From Falsiphaeobacter marinintestinus (GTDB lineage Bacteria; Pseudomonadota; Alphaproteobacteria; Rhodobacterales; Rhodobacteraceae), in the NCBI RefSeq assembly GCF_007923355.1, contig NZ_VOGO01000005.1, forward strand, positions 62,001-126,000: a DNA stretch of 64,000 nucleotides, in the 5' to 3' direction. Below, in pieces: positions 41,356-50,994 of the stretch; positions within the stretch are counted from its first letter, which is position 1, and the number at the start of each line of letters is the position of its first letter. Below the pieces are notes generated by a model. That model saw only the letters and a list, made by a program, of their open reading frames with translations. It was not told where the DNA came from and did no database searches. The position numbers and the translations under genes were made by a program.

Positions 41356-42954
41356 ATGACATCTGGACGGGTTAACCCGAACTTCCGCCTCGAAGATCAA
41401 GGCATCGAGGGTCTGGGAAATGTCTATTACAACCTAATTGAGCCCGCGCTGATCGAGGCCGCTCTCAAGCGCGACGAAGGAACCCTCGGGAACGGAGGCG
41501 CCTTTCTGGTGTCGACCGGCAAGTTCACTGGTCGGTCCCCCAAGGACAAGCACGTCGTTAAAACCGACAGCGTCGCCGACACCATCTGGTGGGAAAACAA
41601 CAAGGCGATGACGCCCGAGGGGTTTGACACGCTGTACGACGACATGCTGGCCCACATGAAGGGCAAGGATTATTTTGTTCAGGATCTGGTCGGCGGTGCC
41701 GACCCGACCCACGCGATCAACGTCCGCATGGTGACCGAACTGGCATGGCACAACCTGTTCATCCGGCACATGCTGCGTCGTCCCGACCGGGAAGACCTGA
41801 ACGATTTCATCGCCGACTTTACCGTCATTAACTGCCCCAGCTTCCTGGCCGATCCCGAACGGCACAATTGCCGCAGCGAAACGGTCATCGCGATGAACTT
41901 CGACAAGAAGCTGATCCTGATCGGCGGCACCGAGTACGCGGGTGAGAACAAGAAATCGGTCTTCTCTTTGCTGAACTACCTGCTGCCTGGCAAAGGTATC
42001 ATGGCGATGCACTGCTCGGCCAACCACGCCGTGGGTAACCCGGTCGACACGGCGATCTTCTTTGGTTTGTCGGGCACCGGCAAAACCACCCTGTCCGCAG
42101 ATCCGGCCCGGGTCCTGATCGGCGATGATGAACATGGCTGGTCAGATCGCGGCACCTTCAATTTTGAGGGCGGCTGTTATGCCAAGACGATCCACCTGTC
42201 GCCCGAGGCCGAACCGGAAATCTATGCCACGACCAACAAGTTTGGCACAGTGATCGAAAACATGGTCTATGACGAAGAGACCATGGAGCTGGATTTCGAA
42301 GACAGCAGCCTGACCGAAAACATGCGCTGCGCCTATCCGCTTGAATACATCTCGAACGCGTCAACCAGCGCGTTGGGCGGTCATCCCAAGAACATCATCC
42401 TGCTGACCTGCGACGCCTATGGCGTGCTGCCGCCGATCTCGCGGTTGACCCCGGCGCAGGCGATGTACCACTTCCTGTCCGGCTTCACCTCGAAAACACC
42501 GGGCACCGAACGTGGTGTGGTTGAGCCCGAGCCGACGTTCTCGACCTGCTTTGGTGCGCCCTTCATGCCGCGCCGTCCCGAAGTGTACGGCAACCTGTTG
42601 CGCGATAAGATCGCCCAGCACGGCGCGACCTGCTGGCTGGTTAACACCGGCTGGACTGGCGGTGCATTCGGTACCGGATCGCGAATGCCAATCAAGGCAA
42701 CCCGCGGCCTGCTGACCGCCGCTCTGGACGGATCGCTGGCCGAAGCCGAGTTCCGCAAGGATCCGAACTTTGGCTTTGACGTGCCGGTCGCTGTGCCGGG
42801 CGTGGCCGAGGTTCTGTTGGACCCGCGCCGGACATGGGACGATCCCACCGCCTATGACGCGCAAGCCGCCAAGCTTGTGCAGATGTTCGCGGACAACTTC
42901 GAACAATACGTCCCGTATATCGATGATGATGTGAAAGCCGTCGCTATCGGCTGA
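41356..42954 (+). CDS. pckA: Phosphoenolpyruvate carboxykinase (ATP)
   Basis: Converts oxaloacetate and ATP to phosphoenolpyruvate, the entry to gluconeogenesis. It has 532 residues. The kinase loop [10 protein letters not shown] spans residues 236-245 with lysine 243; [23 protein letters not shown] carries the metal and nucleotide site. The ATG at 41356 has AGGAG 8 bases upstream; the open frame extends to 41242 but that part is unconserved. It is divergent from chvI, an arrangement conserved in alphaproteobacteria. Confidence 0.97.
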   Translation: MTSGRVNPNFRLEDQGIEGLGNVYYNLIEPALIEAALKRDEGTLGNGGAFLVSTGKFTGRSPKDKHVVKTDSVADTIWWENNKAMTPEGFDTLYDDMLAHMKGKDYFVQDLVGGADPTHAINVRMVTELAWHNLFIRHMLRRPDREDLNDFIADFTVINCPSFLADPERHNCRSETVIAMNFDKKLILIGGTEYAGENKKSVFSLLNYLLPGKGIMAMHCSANHAVGNPVDTAIFFGLSGTGKTTLSADPARVLIGDDEHGWSDRGTFNFEGGCYAKTIHLSPEAEPEIYATTNKFGTVIENMVYDEETMELDFEDSSLTENMRCAYPLEYISNASTSALGGHPKNIILLTCDAYGVLPPISRLTPAQAMYHFLSGFTSKTPGTERGVVEPEPTFSTCFGAPFMPRRPEVYGNLLRDKIAQHGATCWLVNTGWTGGAFGTGSRMPIKATRGLLTAALDGSLAEAEFRKDPNFGFDVPVAVPGVAEVLLDPRRTWDDPTAYDAQAAKLVQMFADNFEQYVPYIDDDVKAVAIG

Positions 42955-42975
42955 TCTGATTGACTGGTGTCTTGG

Positions 42976-43008
42976 AAACCCTCGGCCTTGGCCGGGGGTT
43001 TTCTTTTT
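42976..43008 (+). terminator. Rho-independent terminator after pckA
   Basis: 42976-42986 pairs with 42991-43001 (11 pairs with one G-T) around a 4-base loop, followed by a T-rich tract. It lies 22 bases after the pckA stop. Confidence 0.88.
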
Positions 43009-43014
43009 GGCGGG

Positions 43015-43782
43015 TCAGCCCGTCAAACCGCGACGGACAAGGTTCAGACCGGCCACAATCAAGACGACCAAGGTCGCCCGGCGAAAGGTCACTTGATCGA
43101 TCCGGTCCAGCAAAACCAGCCCGACACGCATCCCCAGCATCGCCGGAACGATCAACGCCAGCGACAATGGCAAGGTTTCAAGCCTGAGAACGCCCGATCC
43201 CAAGTGGGCAAAGGTCAGCAGCAGGGCCCCCAACCCATAGATAACGCCCTGAATCTGAACCTGCTCGACCTTTGGCGTATTCAACGCGGTCAGGTAAGCA
43301 ACGGTCGGCGGCCCCCAGACCCCGGACATACCACCAATGAACCCGGCAAATGCGCCAACCCCAGCCTCAACGCGGGTTGAGCGTTGATCGAGGTGAAACT
43401 TGATGCCGATCAGTTGCATCACCGCAAACCCGGTGACCATCACGCCCAGCATCAAAAGAAAGAACGACGCCGGGATCGTTGTCACCAACTGTGAGCTGAA
43501 CAACAGGCAGGCCCCCCCCACGCCCAGAAACACGCGGAATTTGGCAACACTTGCTACGGCCTGCCGGGCGCCCAAGCGAAAGGCTTGAAGGCCGTTGGAC
43601 AACAGGGTCGGCAGAATCAGCCCGGCCAGCGCCAGTTCGGGGGATAAAAACGTGCCAAGACCCGAGATCAGGATCATCGGCATCGCAAACCCGACCATGC
43701 CTTTGACCAGTCCGGCCAAAGTGGCAATCGCAAAAGCCAGCCCTAACTGAAACGGTGTCACAAGAGAGAAAAGCGCGTCCAT
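43015..43782 (-). CDS. TauE/SafE-family permease
   Basis: About 255 residues with seven to eight membrane helices and the duplicated family layout: LAFAIATLAGLVKGMVGFAMPMIL in the first half and GAFAGFIGGMSGVWGPPTVAYL in the second. Members export sulfite, sulfonates or other organic anions; substrate here unknown. The ATG at 43780-43782 (MDALFSL) starts just before helix 1; an ATG at 43797 is possible, while the open frame to 43935 overlaps the mcd promoter region and is not used. Confidence 0.85.
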   Translation of the reverse strand: MDALFSLVTPFQLGLAFAIATLAGLVKGMVGFAMPMILISGLGTFLSPELALAGLILPTLLSNGLQAFRLGARQAVASVAKFRVFLGVGGACLLFSSQLVTTIPASFFLLMLGVMVTGFAVMQLIGIKFHLDQRSTRVEAGVGAFAGFIGGMSGVWGPPTVAYLTALNTPKVEQVQIQGVIYGLGALLLTFAHLGSGVLRLETLPLSLALIVPAMLGMRVGLVLLDRIDQVTFRRATLVVLIVAGLNLVRRGLTG

Positions 43783-43819
43783 ATGCGGTCTTACCATGCG
43801 CCTTGACGCTGCGCTGCAA

Positions 43820-43840
43820 CAAAAGTGTGCGCAACTTTTG
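43820..43840. promoter_or_regulatory. Inverted repeat upstream of mcd
   Basis: CAAAAGT (43820-43826) and ACTTTTG (43834-43840) flank GTGCGCA. The 21-base site is centred about 75 bases before the inferred mcd start of transcription, where an activator would bind, and 38 bases from the divergent permease start codon. A regulator of acetate/ethylmalonyl-CoA genes (RamB type) is a plausible user, but this is a guess. Confidence 0.4.
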
Positions 43841-43870
43841 AACCAAACCCAAGCTTTCAACGTATTTTTG

Positions 43871-43899
43871 TTGCGCTGCACCTGCAAAGTGCTTAGGAC
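43871..43899 (+). promoter_or_regulatory. Candidate promoter of mcd
   Basis: TTGCGC (43871-43876) and TAGGAC (43894-43899) are 17 bases apart, 27 bases before the mcd ATG. The -10 is identical to that proposed for rplK. Confidence 0.5.
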
Positions 43900-43926
43900 C
43901 AAGCGACACCAGAAAGGATATGAATC

Positions 43927-45618
43927 ATGGCTCATGATGGACAGGATATGACGATGACCTCAGCACCCGTAACTCTGCCCAATCTTCTTGAGTTGACTGG
44001 CGCGGCGATTGCCCCGGTCGAAACCGTACTGGACGCTGCCAAGGCCGCTGTGCGCGAAACCGTTACCGCAGAGGGTCGCGTATCTGGTGGGCTGATCGAA
44101 GCCAATCAGGCCGCTGCACATGGGTTGGCGTGGCTGGCCACCTATGTCGAAGCGCTGCGACAGATGCAGGCCTGGGCGACGCGCCTGAATGACGACGGCA
44201 AATTCGGCGACGTCGAACAGCTGATCCAGCAGATCGCGTTCGGAGAATACCTGTCGCAGATCCTGGGCGGCATCCCGATGAGCCAGACCGAAATCCTGCG
44301 CCTGCAGGACATGGGCCTTGGCGCAGATGCAACTGCCGCATTGGCAACCGACGCAATCACGACCCTGGCCGGCAAAGGCAACACACAAGCTGCCCGCACC
44401 CGTCTGGTCGAACTGATGCAGGAACGCGCGGCGGAAAACACCGTCGGCGCCACCGGGCTGGACGAAGAGCTGGAAATGATCCGCGAACAGTTCCGCCGCT
44501 TTGCCGTCGACAAGGTCGAACCCTATGCCCACGACTGGCACCTCAAAGACGAATTGATCCCCATGGAGATCATCGAGGAACTGGCCGAAATGGGCGTCTT
44601 CGGTCTGACCATCCCGGAAGAATTCGGCGGCTTTGGTTTGTCCAAGGCATCCATGGTCGTTGTGTCCGAAGAACTGTCGCGCGGTTACATCGGCGTCGGA
44701 TCGCTTGGCACCCGTTCGGAAATCGCGGCCGAGTTGATCCTGTGTGGTGGAACGGATGAGCAGAAAGCCAACTGGTTGCCCAAGATTGCCAGCGCCGAAA
44801 TCCTGCCGACCGCTGTTTTTACTGAGCCAAACACGGGGTCAGACCTTGGCAGCCTGCGCACCCGCGCCGTCAAGGATGACAACGGCGACTACAAAGTTAC
44901 CGGCAACAAAACCTGGATCACCCATGCTGCGCGGACCCACGTGATGACACTGCTGGCGCGCACCAACCCGGACACCACCGATCACCGTGGCCTGTCGATG
45001 TTCCTGGCCGAAAAGACGCCGGGCACCGACGAAGCCCCCTTCCCGACCGAAGGCATGACAGGCGGAGAGATCGAAGTTCTGGGCTATCGCGGCATGAAAG
45101 AATATGAACTGGGCTTCGACAACTTCCACGTGAAGGGCGAGAACCTGTTGGGCGGCGAAGAGGGCAAAGGCTTTAAACAGCTGATGGAGACCTTTGAATC
45201 TGCCCGCATCCAGACTGCTGCCCGCGCCATCGGCGTGGCGCAATCGGCGTTGGATATCGCGATGCAATATGCGCAGGACCGCAAGCAATTCGGCAAGTCG
45301 CTGATCGAGTTCCCGCGCGTGTCCGGCAAGCTGGCGATGATGGCGGTCGAGATCATGATTGCGCGTCAGCTGACCTATTTCTCGGCTTGGGAAAAGGACC
45401 ACGGTCACCGCTGCGACCTTGAGGCTGGCATGGCCAAATTGTTGGGTGCGCGGGTTGCCTGGTCGTCGGCCGATAACGGTCTGCAAATCCATGGCGGCAA
45501 CGGGTTCGCGATGGAATACAAGATCAGCCGCGTGCTGTGTGACGCCCGGATCCTGAACATCTTTGAGGGTGCGGCCGAAATTCAGGCGCAGGTGATTGCA
45601 CGGCGTTTGCTGGGCTGA
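43927..45618 (+). CDS. mcd: (2S)-Methylsuccinyl-CoA dehydrogenase
   Basis: Flavin-dependent oxidation of methylsuccinyl-CoA to mesaconyl-C1-CoA in the ethylmalonyl-CoA pathway; ETF is the expected acceptor. The 563-residue product is an acyl-CoA dehydrogenase (core from about residue 178: LDEELEMIREQFRRFAVDKVEPYAHDW) with a roughly 170-residue N-terminal helical extension, the mark of Mcd. Flavin and substrate blocks TAVFTEPNTGSDLG and KTWITHAA are intact, and NIFEGAAEIQ carries the catalytic glutamate. AAAGGA lies upstream of the ATG. Other dehydrogenases with an N-terminal extension are the alternative. Confidence 0.88.
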   Translation: MAHDGQDMTMTSAPVTLPNLLELTGAAIAPVETVLDAAKAAVRETVTAEGRVSGGLIEANQAAAHGLAWLATYVEALRQMQAWATRLNDDGKFGDVEQLIQQIAFGEYLSQILGGIPMSQTEILRLQDMGLGADATAALATDAITTLAGKGNTQAARTRLVELMQERAAENTVGATGLDEELEMIREQFRRFAVDKVEPYAHDWHLKDELIPMEIIEELAEMGVFGLTIPEEFGGFGLSKASMVVVSEELSRGYIGVGSLGTRSEIAAELILCGGTDEQKANWLPKIASAEILPTAVFTEPNTGSDLGSLRTRAVKDDNGDYKVTGNKTWITHAARTHVMTLLARTNPDTTDHRGLSMFLAEKTPGTDEAPFPTEGMTGGEIEVLGYRGMKEYELGFDNFHVKGENLLGGEEGKGFKQLMETFESARIQTAARAIGVAQSALDIAMQYAQDRKQFGKSLIEFPRVSGKLAMMAVEIMIARQLTYFSAWEKDHGHRCDLEAGMAKLLGARVAWSSADNGLQIHGGNGFAMEYKISRVLCDARILNIFEGAAEIQAQVIARRLLG

Positions 45619-45825
45619 TTTGTCCGTTTTGTACATGGCCCGGACGGTCGATTGTGCGTTTTGTACATCGTCCGGGCCACCCCATTCCCGCGCTCAGTTT
45701 GCGGGAGTGCCCCACGTCTCGACACTGTGAACCCGCCTTGCTGCGACGCAGCAACAGCGATGCCCGCCAAATGCGGGCCCACAGTACTCTTACGATCGGA
45801 TGAGCAAACCGGTCGGCGGGCGCGG
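45619..45825. repeat. Hairpin-rich spacer with direct repeats
   Basis: Directly after mcd, CGTTTTGTACAT occurs twice (45625-45636 and 45657-45668), each followed by one arm of a perfect 10-bp inverted repeat (45637-45646 with 45669-45678). Further inverted repeats follow: CCCGC/GCGGG near 45687-45706, TTGCTG/CAGCAA at 45738-45754, and CCCGC/GCGGG at about 45764-45778. No T runs follow, so these are not ordinary terminators. Short frames crossing it are not supported as genes. I suspect an intergenic repeat shared among Rhodobacteraceae. Confidence 0.5.
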
Positions 45826-46311
45826 TCAATCCGCGGGCGGAATGTCCACCGCTTCGATCCACGGCTTGATGTCGACGATGGGCGTGCCGTCGTAGGCATC
45901 GGTTGCATCGATCCCGATCACTCCGGCGTCAAGATCCAATGAGGTGATCCGCACCGCCGACATGGCGACAGGGTTTGGCCGCGCCGGTGATCTGAGGCGA
46001 AAAACGCCGCGTGGGCCAGACGTATGCCCCGGACGCTGGACGATCAGATCGCGCGGGGCCGCGTCCATCCATGTCACCACCCAGATCGCCTGACCGACTG
46101 TCATCCCGGCCAGCCCGAGGGCAAACCCATCGAGCAATTCGATCCGGGCATTGCCACCCCCCTGCTGACGTGACTGACCAATGTTGCGCGGACAGTTGCC
46201 CTTGGACCAGTCCGACCGGATATGCCCGATGAAACTGACAGATGCATCTGCCTGGTCCGCCGGATCGAACCCTAGCCGTGTTTCGCCGTCGCGATGATCG
46301 TCCTCGGACAT
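45826..46311 (-). CDS. TrmO/TsaA-like methyltransferase
   Basis: A 161-residue protein of the TsaA family; E. coli TrmO methylates N6-threonylcarbamoyladenosine at tRNA position 37 using S-adenosylmethionine. Matching blocks are VSFIGHIRSDWSKGNCPRN, ARIELLDGFALGLAGM, GVFRLRSPARPNPVAMSAVRI (with the family RSPxRPNPI-like motif) and DATDAYDGTPIVDIKPW. The ATG at 46309-46311 follows AGGAGGG at 7 bases; the frame further upstream is not used. Confidence 0.88.
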   Translation of the reverse strand: MSEDDHRDGETRLGFDPADQADASVSFIGHIRSDWSKGNCPRNIGQSRQQGGGNARIELLDGFALGLAGMTVGQAIWVVTWMDAAPRDLIVQRPGHTSGPRGVFRLRSPARPNPVAMSAVRITSLDLDAGVIGIDATDAYDGTPIVDIKPWIEAVDIPPAD

Positions 46312-46396
46312 GTCAGACCCTCCTGTCGTTGCTGCCAACATGACACCCTTATCGCGTCGATTGTTCAACCCGTCTTTGCATGGCATCCTGTCGCCC

Positions 46397-46786
46397 ATGC
46401 GCGCTGTGTTGATCTTTGCCCTATTCGGCCTGACCCTTTGTGACCGGGACGAGACCGCGACCGGCTATGGGGCGGCGGATCGGGGCTGGGTGCTGAGCGA
46501 ACTGGACGGGCGCACGTTTGCGGCCCATGCGACGCTGAGTTTTCCGGCGCAGGGCGCAGTTGCAGGCGAAGGCCCGTGCAACCGGTTTTCCGGCACTTTG
46601 GCTGTGCCCTATCCGTGGTTCGACATTGGGCAACTGATGTCCACAAGCCGGGCCTGCCCGGACGCCAATGCCGAGACCGCTTATTTCTCGGCCCTGCAGG
46701 CGATGACCGAAATCGAGATCTCGGGCGCGCTGTTGGTCCTTAGAAACGCCGAGGGGCGTGAAATGGTGTTCACAGCGTCCGACTGA
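46397..46786 (+). CDS. META-domain (HslJ-like) protein
   Basis: A 129-residue protein. From the ATG at 46397 it begins with a hydrophobic segment ending LFGLTLC, a plausible lipobox with the cysteine at residue 15. The META domain follows: [31 protein letters not shown], and [18 protein letters not shown]. The function of META proteins such as HslJ is poorly defined. The open frame extends upstream to 46310 but would overlap the divergent TrmO-like gene. Its 3' end overlaps recO by 17 bases. Confidence 0.78.
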   Translation: MRAVLIFALFGLTLCDRDETATGYGAADRGWVLSELDGRTFAAHATLSFPAQGAVAGEGPCNRFSGTLAVPYPWFDIGQLMSTSRACPDANAETAYFSALQAMTEIEISGALLVLRNAEGREMVFTASD

Positions 46787-47495
46787 GCGTGTCCAGAAAC
46801 CGCGCCCGCGCCTCGGGCATTGGTTTGTTCCCAAGCGCCGGAGCGACACGGTTTTCAAAGAAATACCCGGTGGTGCGCAATGCCAGCGCGATTTCATCAT
46901 CCGGCGCATCGCCGTGACCCCGCAAGACCGGCGGAAGCGGCAGCATCCGGTCGGCCCATTCCCCGGCACCACGGCGCGACACGGCCCGCCCGGATTTCGG
47001 CGAAATGTAAATCAGTTCCTGCGTTGCCCCGGTGGCCGCGCATTCGGTCAGATCAAGGCCAAATCCCAGTTCTTCCAACAAGGCCAGTTCCCAGCGCAGA
47101 TAGGCCAGGGGCCACAGGTCGTCCTGCCCCAATAGATCCAGCAATTGTTCGCTTCGGATGTAAAGCGCGGCGTGCGGTTCGCGTTCGGGCAGGCAAAAGG
47201 ACAAAAGCCCGGTGACGGTGTTCAGGCCCGCGAGGGCCAGCCGGCCCGAAAAGGCGGCAACCGCCCGGCTGCGCAGGGGTTCAACCTGAAACGACCCGAT
47301 ATGATCCTCAAGCCGTGCGCGCCAATTGAGGGCCAGTTGCGCCCCCGGCTGCAGGATCGGTGCGATCTTGCGACTGGTGCCGCCCCGCACAACACCGGCG
47401 TGGCGACCGTGCTCTTGTGTGAAGACGTCGATGATTGCCGACGTCTCGCCATGTCGGCGCGAAGAAAGCAGAAAACCGTGATCGGACCATTCCAT
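46770..47495 (-). CDS. recO: DNA repair protein RecO
   Basis: Loads RecA with RecR and RecF on gapped DNA. The 241 residues show an N-terminal OB fold ([39 protein letters not shown]) and helical C-terminal part ([10 protein letters not shown]...[11 protein letters not shown]). Only one cysteine of a possible zinc site is seen in that region, as is common in alphaproteobacteria. It follows DUF1491 and era in a tight run. Confidence 0.94.
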   Translation of the reverse strand: MEWSDHGFLLSSRRHGETSAIIDVFTQEHGRHAGVVRGGTSRKIAPILQPGAQLALNWRARLEDHIGSFQVEPLRSRAVAAFSGRLALAGLNTVTGLLSFCLPEREPHAALYIRSEQLLDLLGQDDLWPLAYLRWELALLEELGFGLDLTECAATGATQELIYISPKSGRAVSRRGAGEWADRMLPLPPVLRGHGDAPDDEIALALRTTGYFFENRVAPALGNKPMPEARARFLDTLSRTL

Positions 47496-47501
47496 GTCCC
47501 G

Positions 47502-47831
47502 CTACTCCAGCCCCGGTTCATCCAGCAGGTGGCGGCCCCGGCGGTCTTCGACCTCGATGACCCACAGATCGGGGTCAAAGGATTTTTGGCGGGTGATGGC
47601 CTCGTCGACGTCGGCCTCGGCGCCCTTGCGCAGTTCGGACCAGCGGCGAAGGCCGGTCATCAGGTCATATTCGCGGTGCAGGGCGACGGCCTGACCGTCA
47701 AGTGTGTTCAGTTTCACCAGAACCGCCCCGGCATCATCATCGCCGTGGGACGTGACAAAAGCCGGAATGTCGTTCAGCCGGAGCCGTGTCAGATAGGCCT
47801 GCACCCAAAAGGACGAGACCAGCCCGTTCAT
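47502..47831 (-). CDS. DUF1491 family protein
   Basis: A 109-residue cytosolic protein with the family blocks SSFWVQAYLTRLRLNDIPAFVTSHGDDDAGAVLVKLN and EADVDEAITRQKSFDPDLWVIEVEDRRGRHLLDEPGL. The function is unknown. It is placed between era and recO, as in many alphaproteobacteria; its ATG overlaps the era stop as ATGA and its stop is 6 bases before recO. Confidence 0.88.
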   Translation of the reverse strand: MNGLVSSFWVQAYLTRLRLNDIPAFVTSHGDDDAGAVLVKLNTLDGQAVALHREYDLMTGLRRWSELRKGAEADVDEAITRQKSFDPDLWVIEVEDRRGRHLLDEPGLE

Positions 47832-48736
47832 GTGTTGCCGTCTTTGAAGTCCAGCCCCATTTCCGAATAGCGCTCGGCCTCTTCCAGCCAGTTGGGCCGC
47901 ACTTTGACCTGCAGAAACAGGTGGACCTTGCGGCCCAGGAACTCTTCCAGTTCGGCCCGGGCCGCCTGGCTGATTGCCTTGATCGTTTCGCCCTTGCTGC
48001 CAAGGATGATCCCCTTGTGGCCGTCGCGGGCGACATAGATGATCTGGTCAACACGGGCAGAGCCGTCTTTGCGTTCTTCCCAAGATTCCGTTTCGACGGT
48101 CAGCTGATAGGGCAGTTCCTGATGCAATCGCAGCGTCAGTTTCTCGCGGGTCATTTCGGCGGCAATCATGCGCATCGGCAGATCGGCCAGCTGATCTTCG
48201 GGGTACAGCCACGGACCTTCGGGCAACTGGTCTGCCAGCCAGCGGCGCAGGTCATCAACACCAAAGCCCTTTTCGGCCGAGATCATGAAGGTTTCGGCAA
48301 ACGGGTAGCGGTCGTTCAGATCCTTGGTCAGGCTCAGCAGAACGTCCGATTTCACCCGGTCGATCTTGTTGATCGCCAGCGCAACCTTGCGGCCTTTGCC
48401 GATGTCTTCCAGCCCCTCAAGAATGCGTTCCACACCGTCCGTGACGCCCCGCTGTGCTTCGATCAGCAGGACAATGATGTCGGCATCCGCAGCACCGCCC
48501 CAGGCGGCGGCGACCATGGCGCGGTCCAACCGGCGACGCGGGCGGAACAGGCCCGGCGTGTCGACGAACACGATCTGAGCGTCGCCTTCCAGCGCCACAC
48601 CGCGAATACGCGTGCGGGTGGTCTGGACCTTGTGGGTCACAATCGACACCTTGGCCCCGACCATACGATTGGTCAGGGTGGACTTGCCCGCATTGGGCTC
48701 TCCGATCAGGGCAACAAAGCCTGCGCGTGTGGTCAT
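47828..48736 (-). CDS. era: GTPase Era
   Basis: Ribosome-assembly GTPase that binds the 3' end of 16S rRNA. It has 302 residues: G1 GEPNAGKST at 12-20, DTPGLFRP (G3), NKIDRV (G4), and the C-terminal KH domain with YVARDGHKGIILGSKGETIKAI. It heads the era-DUF1491-recO run; rnc, its usual neighbour, lies 3 kb away, separated by an amidohydrolase and a dehalogenase. Confidence 0.96.
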   Translation of the reverse strand: MTTRAGFVALIGEPNAGKSTLTNRMVGAKVSIVTHKVQTTRTRIRGVALEGDAQIVFVDTPGLFRPRRRLDRAMVAAAWGGAADADIIVLLIEAQRGVTDGVERILEGLEDIGKGRKVALAINKIDRVKSDVLLSLTKDLNDRYPFAETFMISAEKGFGVDDLRRWLADQLPEGPWLYPEDQLADLPMRMIAAEMTREKLTLRLHQELPYQLTVETESWEERKDGSARVDQIIYVARDGHKGIILGSKGETIKAISQAARAELEEFLGRKVHLFLQVKVRPNWLEEAERYSEMGLDFKDGNT

Positions 48737-48880
48737 TTGGGTCTTCCTGAAGTTGAGATAGCATCGCTTACAGGGTTTCTGTCGTCATGACCAGTAAACT
48801 TGATCGGGGTGCCTGCGCCAAGGGGGCAAAGCCGGTTGCAACCGGGCCCGGCAAAGGCCCGATGCAGGGGTGACGCCGTG

Positions 48881-50749
48881 TCAGTGGCGGTGGTGGGCTG
48901 CGTTCGGCTCTGCTCCGATCATTTTCAGCATCCCGGCTTCCGTCACATGAAGAAACGCGTGACCATCCATCGGGGTTCCGCCCGATGCCAGAGCAACCCG
49001 GTTTGCCGGGTTCTGGAGCGCGCCGTCTTGCTGCCCGGTATCAGCGGCATAGATCACCACGTCTTCTTTGATCGTTTTCAGGACCTGCAATGTGTCGAGT
49101 GTTTCGGGATCAACCGCGGTCGGATCGTCTGACAGGATCACGAAATCCGCCAGCTTCCCGACTTCGATGCTGCCTTTCAGGTCTGATTCAAAATGTTGCC
49201 ATGCAGGCCAGATCGTCATCGATTTAAGGCCTGTCATCACATCCACCCGCTGAGACGGGCCAAGGATGTCACCGGACCGGGTCCGTCGGGTCACGGTCGC
49301 ATCCAGAACCCGCATGCTGTCGGGAAAGGCCACCGGGGCGTCGTGGTGTGAGCCAAACATCATGCCGCGCTCACGCACCCACCCCGTCGGTGAGATATTT
49401 TCGGCATTGACGGGTCCGACGGTGTGTTCGCGGTGCCAATCGCCCCAGTAAAACGTGTGCATTGGGAACAGTGAGGGAAACACATCAAGCCTTTGCATCG
49501 CATCCACCTGATCCTGGCGCAGGAATTGGCCATGGATCAGAACGGGGCGGCGATCTGCAGGCCCGTATTTGGTCGTTGCCGTATCGATAGACGCAAGCAG
49601 AATGTCCGATGCGGCCTCACCGTTGGAGTGGACAAGGATCTGGATATTGTTGGCAAACGCCCAGTCAATGGCATCGATCACCTGTTCGTTCTTGACGGCA
49701 GGGTATCCAAGGTAGCCGGGTTCATAGTCGCCCACCGGGTCATAATACGGGCGATCCCGCCAAGCCGTGAACCCTTGTGGAGAGCCGTCGATGGTCAGTT
49801 TTGCGCCACCAACGCGCATCCGGTTCACATAGTCCTCCGACACATTGTCCGCGATATAATCGCGATCAACCAACATGTCGGGGTAAACCACGACGTCGAT
49901 CTGAAAGCCGCCTTCGGACGCGACGCTTTTCATGACTTCGACAATCGGAGGGGCCGTGCGCCCTTCTTGGGCAGTTGTATACCCGAACCGCGCCCAAAGC
50001 TTGGGGCCTGCGTTGGCGAAGGCACGCAGACCCTCTTCGCCGAGTCCCCCGAGCAGGTTGGTCAGCACAAAGAAAAACGCGTTTTCCTCAAGCACCCCAT
50101 TGGGTGCACCATCCGCTTGCCGTCGGATGATGCCGCCTGCGGGATCGGGCATGTCAGCATCGACATTGGTCAGTTCAAGCGCCTTGGAGTTGGCGACGCC
50201 AAAATGGCCCGACTGATGCACAATGATGATAGGAACATCGGTCGAGACCGCATCAAGGTCTTCGCGCGTTGGGTGGCGCAATTCTGTCAACTGGGACTGG
50301 TCGTACCCAAAGCCGACAATCAGGTGAACCTTTTCAACCGTCGCGGCGTTGTCGGCCATCCAGTCGCGCAACGTGGCCTGAAGGCTGGGAATATCTGTGA
50401 CCTTGCCGTCCGGAGCGGCGAGAAGGTTTGCTGACAGGGCCTGCAGCCCGCCCATCACGGCATGCCCGTGACTGTCGACAAACCCGGGCAGCAGGGCGCG
50501 CCCCTCCAGATCGAATAGCTTCGTGTTATCGTCCTGCAGCGCCATGATGTCGGATAATGATCCAACAGCGACTATCTTGCCGTCCCTGACCGCAACCGCC
50601 TCGGCGCGGGGCATGTCATCATCAATGGTCAGAATAGGCCCGCCAAGATAGATGGTTTCCGCCATGTCCTGAGCGCCAGCACCTTGGGTGGTACACAACA
50701 ACCCAAGCAGCGCCGTTGTGGCTGCAAGGTTAAAGAAATTTCGCTGCAT
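48881..50749 (-). CDS. Periplasmic YtcJ-like amidohydrolase
   Basis: A 622-residue metal-dependent hydrolase with a signal peptide (FFNLAATTALLGLLCTTQGAGA, cleavage before QDM). Amidohydrolase-3 features: AVAVRDGKIVAVGS, ALLPGFVDSHGHAVMGG with the first metal histidines, SPQGFTAWRDRPYY, ILVHSNGEAASD, LIHGQF and a final GSIEVGKLADFVILSDDP strand. Substrates of this group are largely unknown; amide or cyclic amide hydrolysis is expected. A GGAGG site precedes the ATG. It is divergent from the haloalkane dehalogenase gene with about 245 bases between. Confidence 0.86.
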   Translation of the reverse strand: MQRNFFNLAATTALLGLLCTTQGAGAQDMAETIYLGGPILTIDDDMPRAEAVAVRDGKIVAVGSLSDIMALQDDNTKLFDLEGRALLPGFVDSHGHAVMGGLQALSANLLAAPDGKVTDIPSLQATLRDWMADNAATVEKVHLIVGFGYDQSQLTELRHPTREDLDAVSTDVPIIIVHQSGHFGVANSKALELTNVDADMPDPAGGIIRRQADGAPNGVLEENAFFFVLTNLLGGLGEEGLRAFANAGPKLWARFGYTTAQEGRTAPPIVEVMKSVASEGGFQIDVVVYPDMLVDRDYIADNVSEDYVNRMRVGGAKLTIDGSPQGFTAWRDRPYYDPVGDYEPGYLGYPAVKNEQVIDAIDWAFANNIQILVHSNGEAASDILLASIDTATTKYGPADRRPVLIHGQFLRQDQVDAMQRLDVFPSLFPMHTFYWGDWHREHTVGPVNAENISPTGWVRERGMMFGSHHDAPVAFPDSMRVLDATVTRRTRSGDILGPSQRVDVMTGLKSMTIWPAWQHFESDLKGSIEVGKLADFVILSDDPTAVDPETLDTLQVLKTIKEDVVIYAADTGQQDGALQNPANRVALASGGTPMDGHAFLHVTEAGMLKMIGAEPNAAHHRH

Positions 50750-50994
50750 AATGTGCCTCCACCAAATATCTGTTGTGAGAAGGGTAATCCCCGTGGGTGC
50801 GATTGCAACCTTGGCAGATCGGTTTGTACGGTGATTACTTCCAGGGCCCTACTGTCGGCCCTTGGCGTCGAACTGAGCCGGGCCTTGGCGGTTTGTCCCA
50901 CTCCGCTTTTCAGCCTTTGCGCGCCACGGTCCCGTGACAGACGGCGCTGAACAGGGCAGGGTTTGCGGGTCATATGCATTGGGGAGGCACAGAG

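Noticed and set aside
45524-45862. 112-codon minus-strand frame over the mcd end and the following spacer
   Set aside because: Its translation arises from the inverted repeats and is very rich in arginine and serine; overlaps mcd and the TrmO-like gene.
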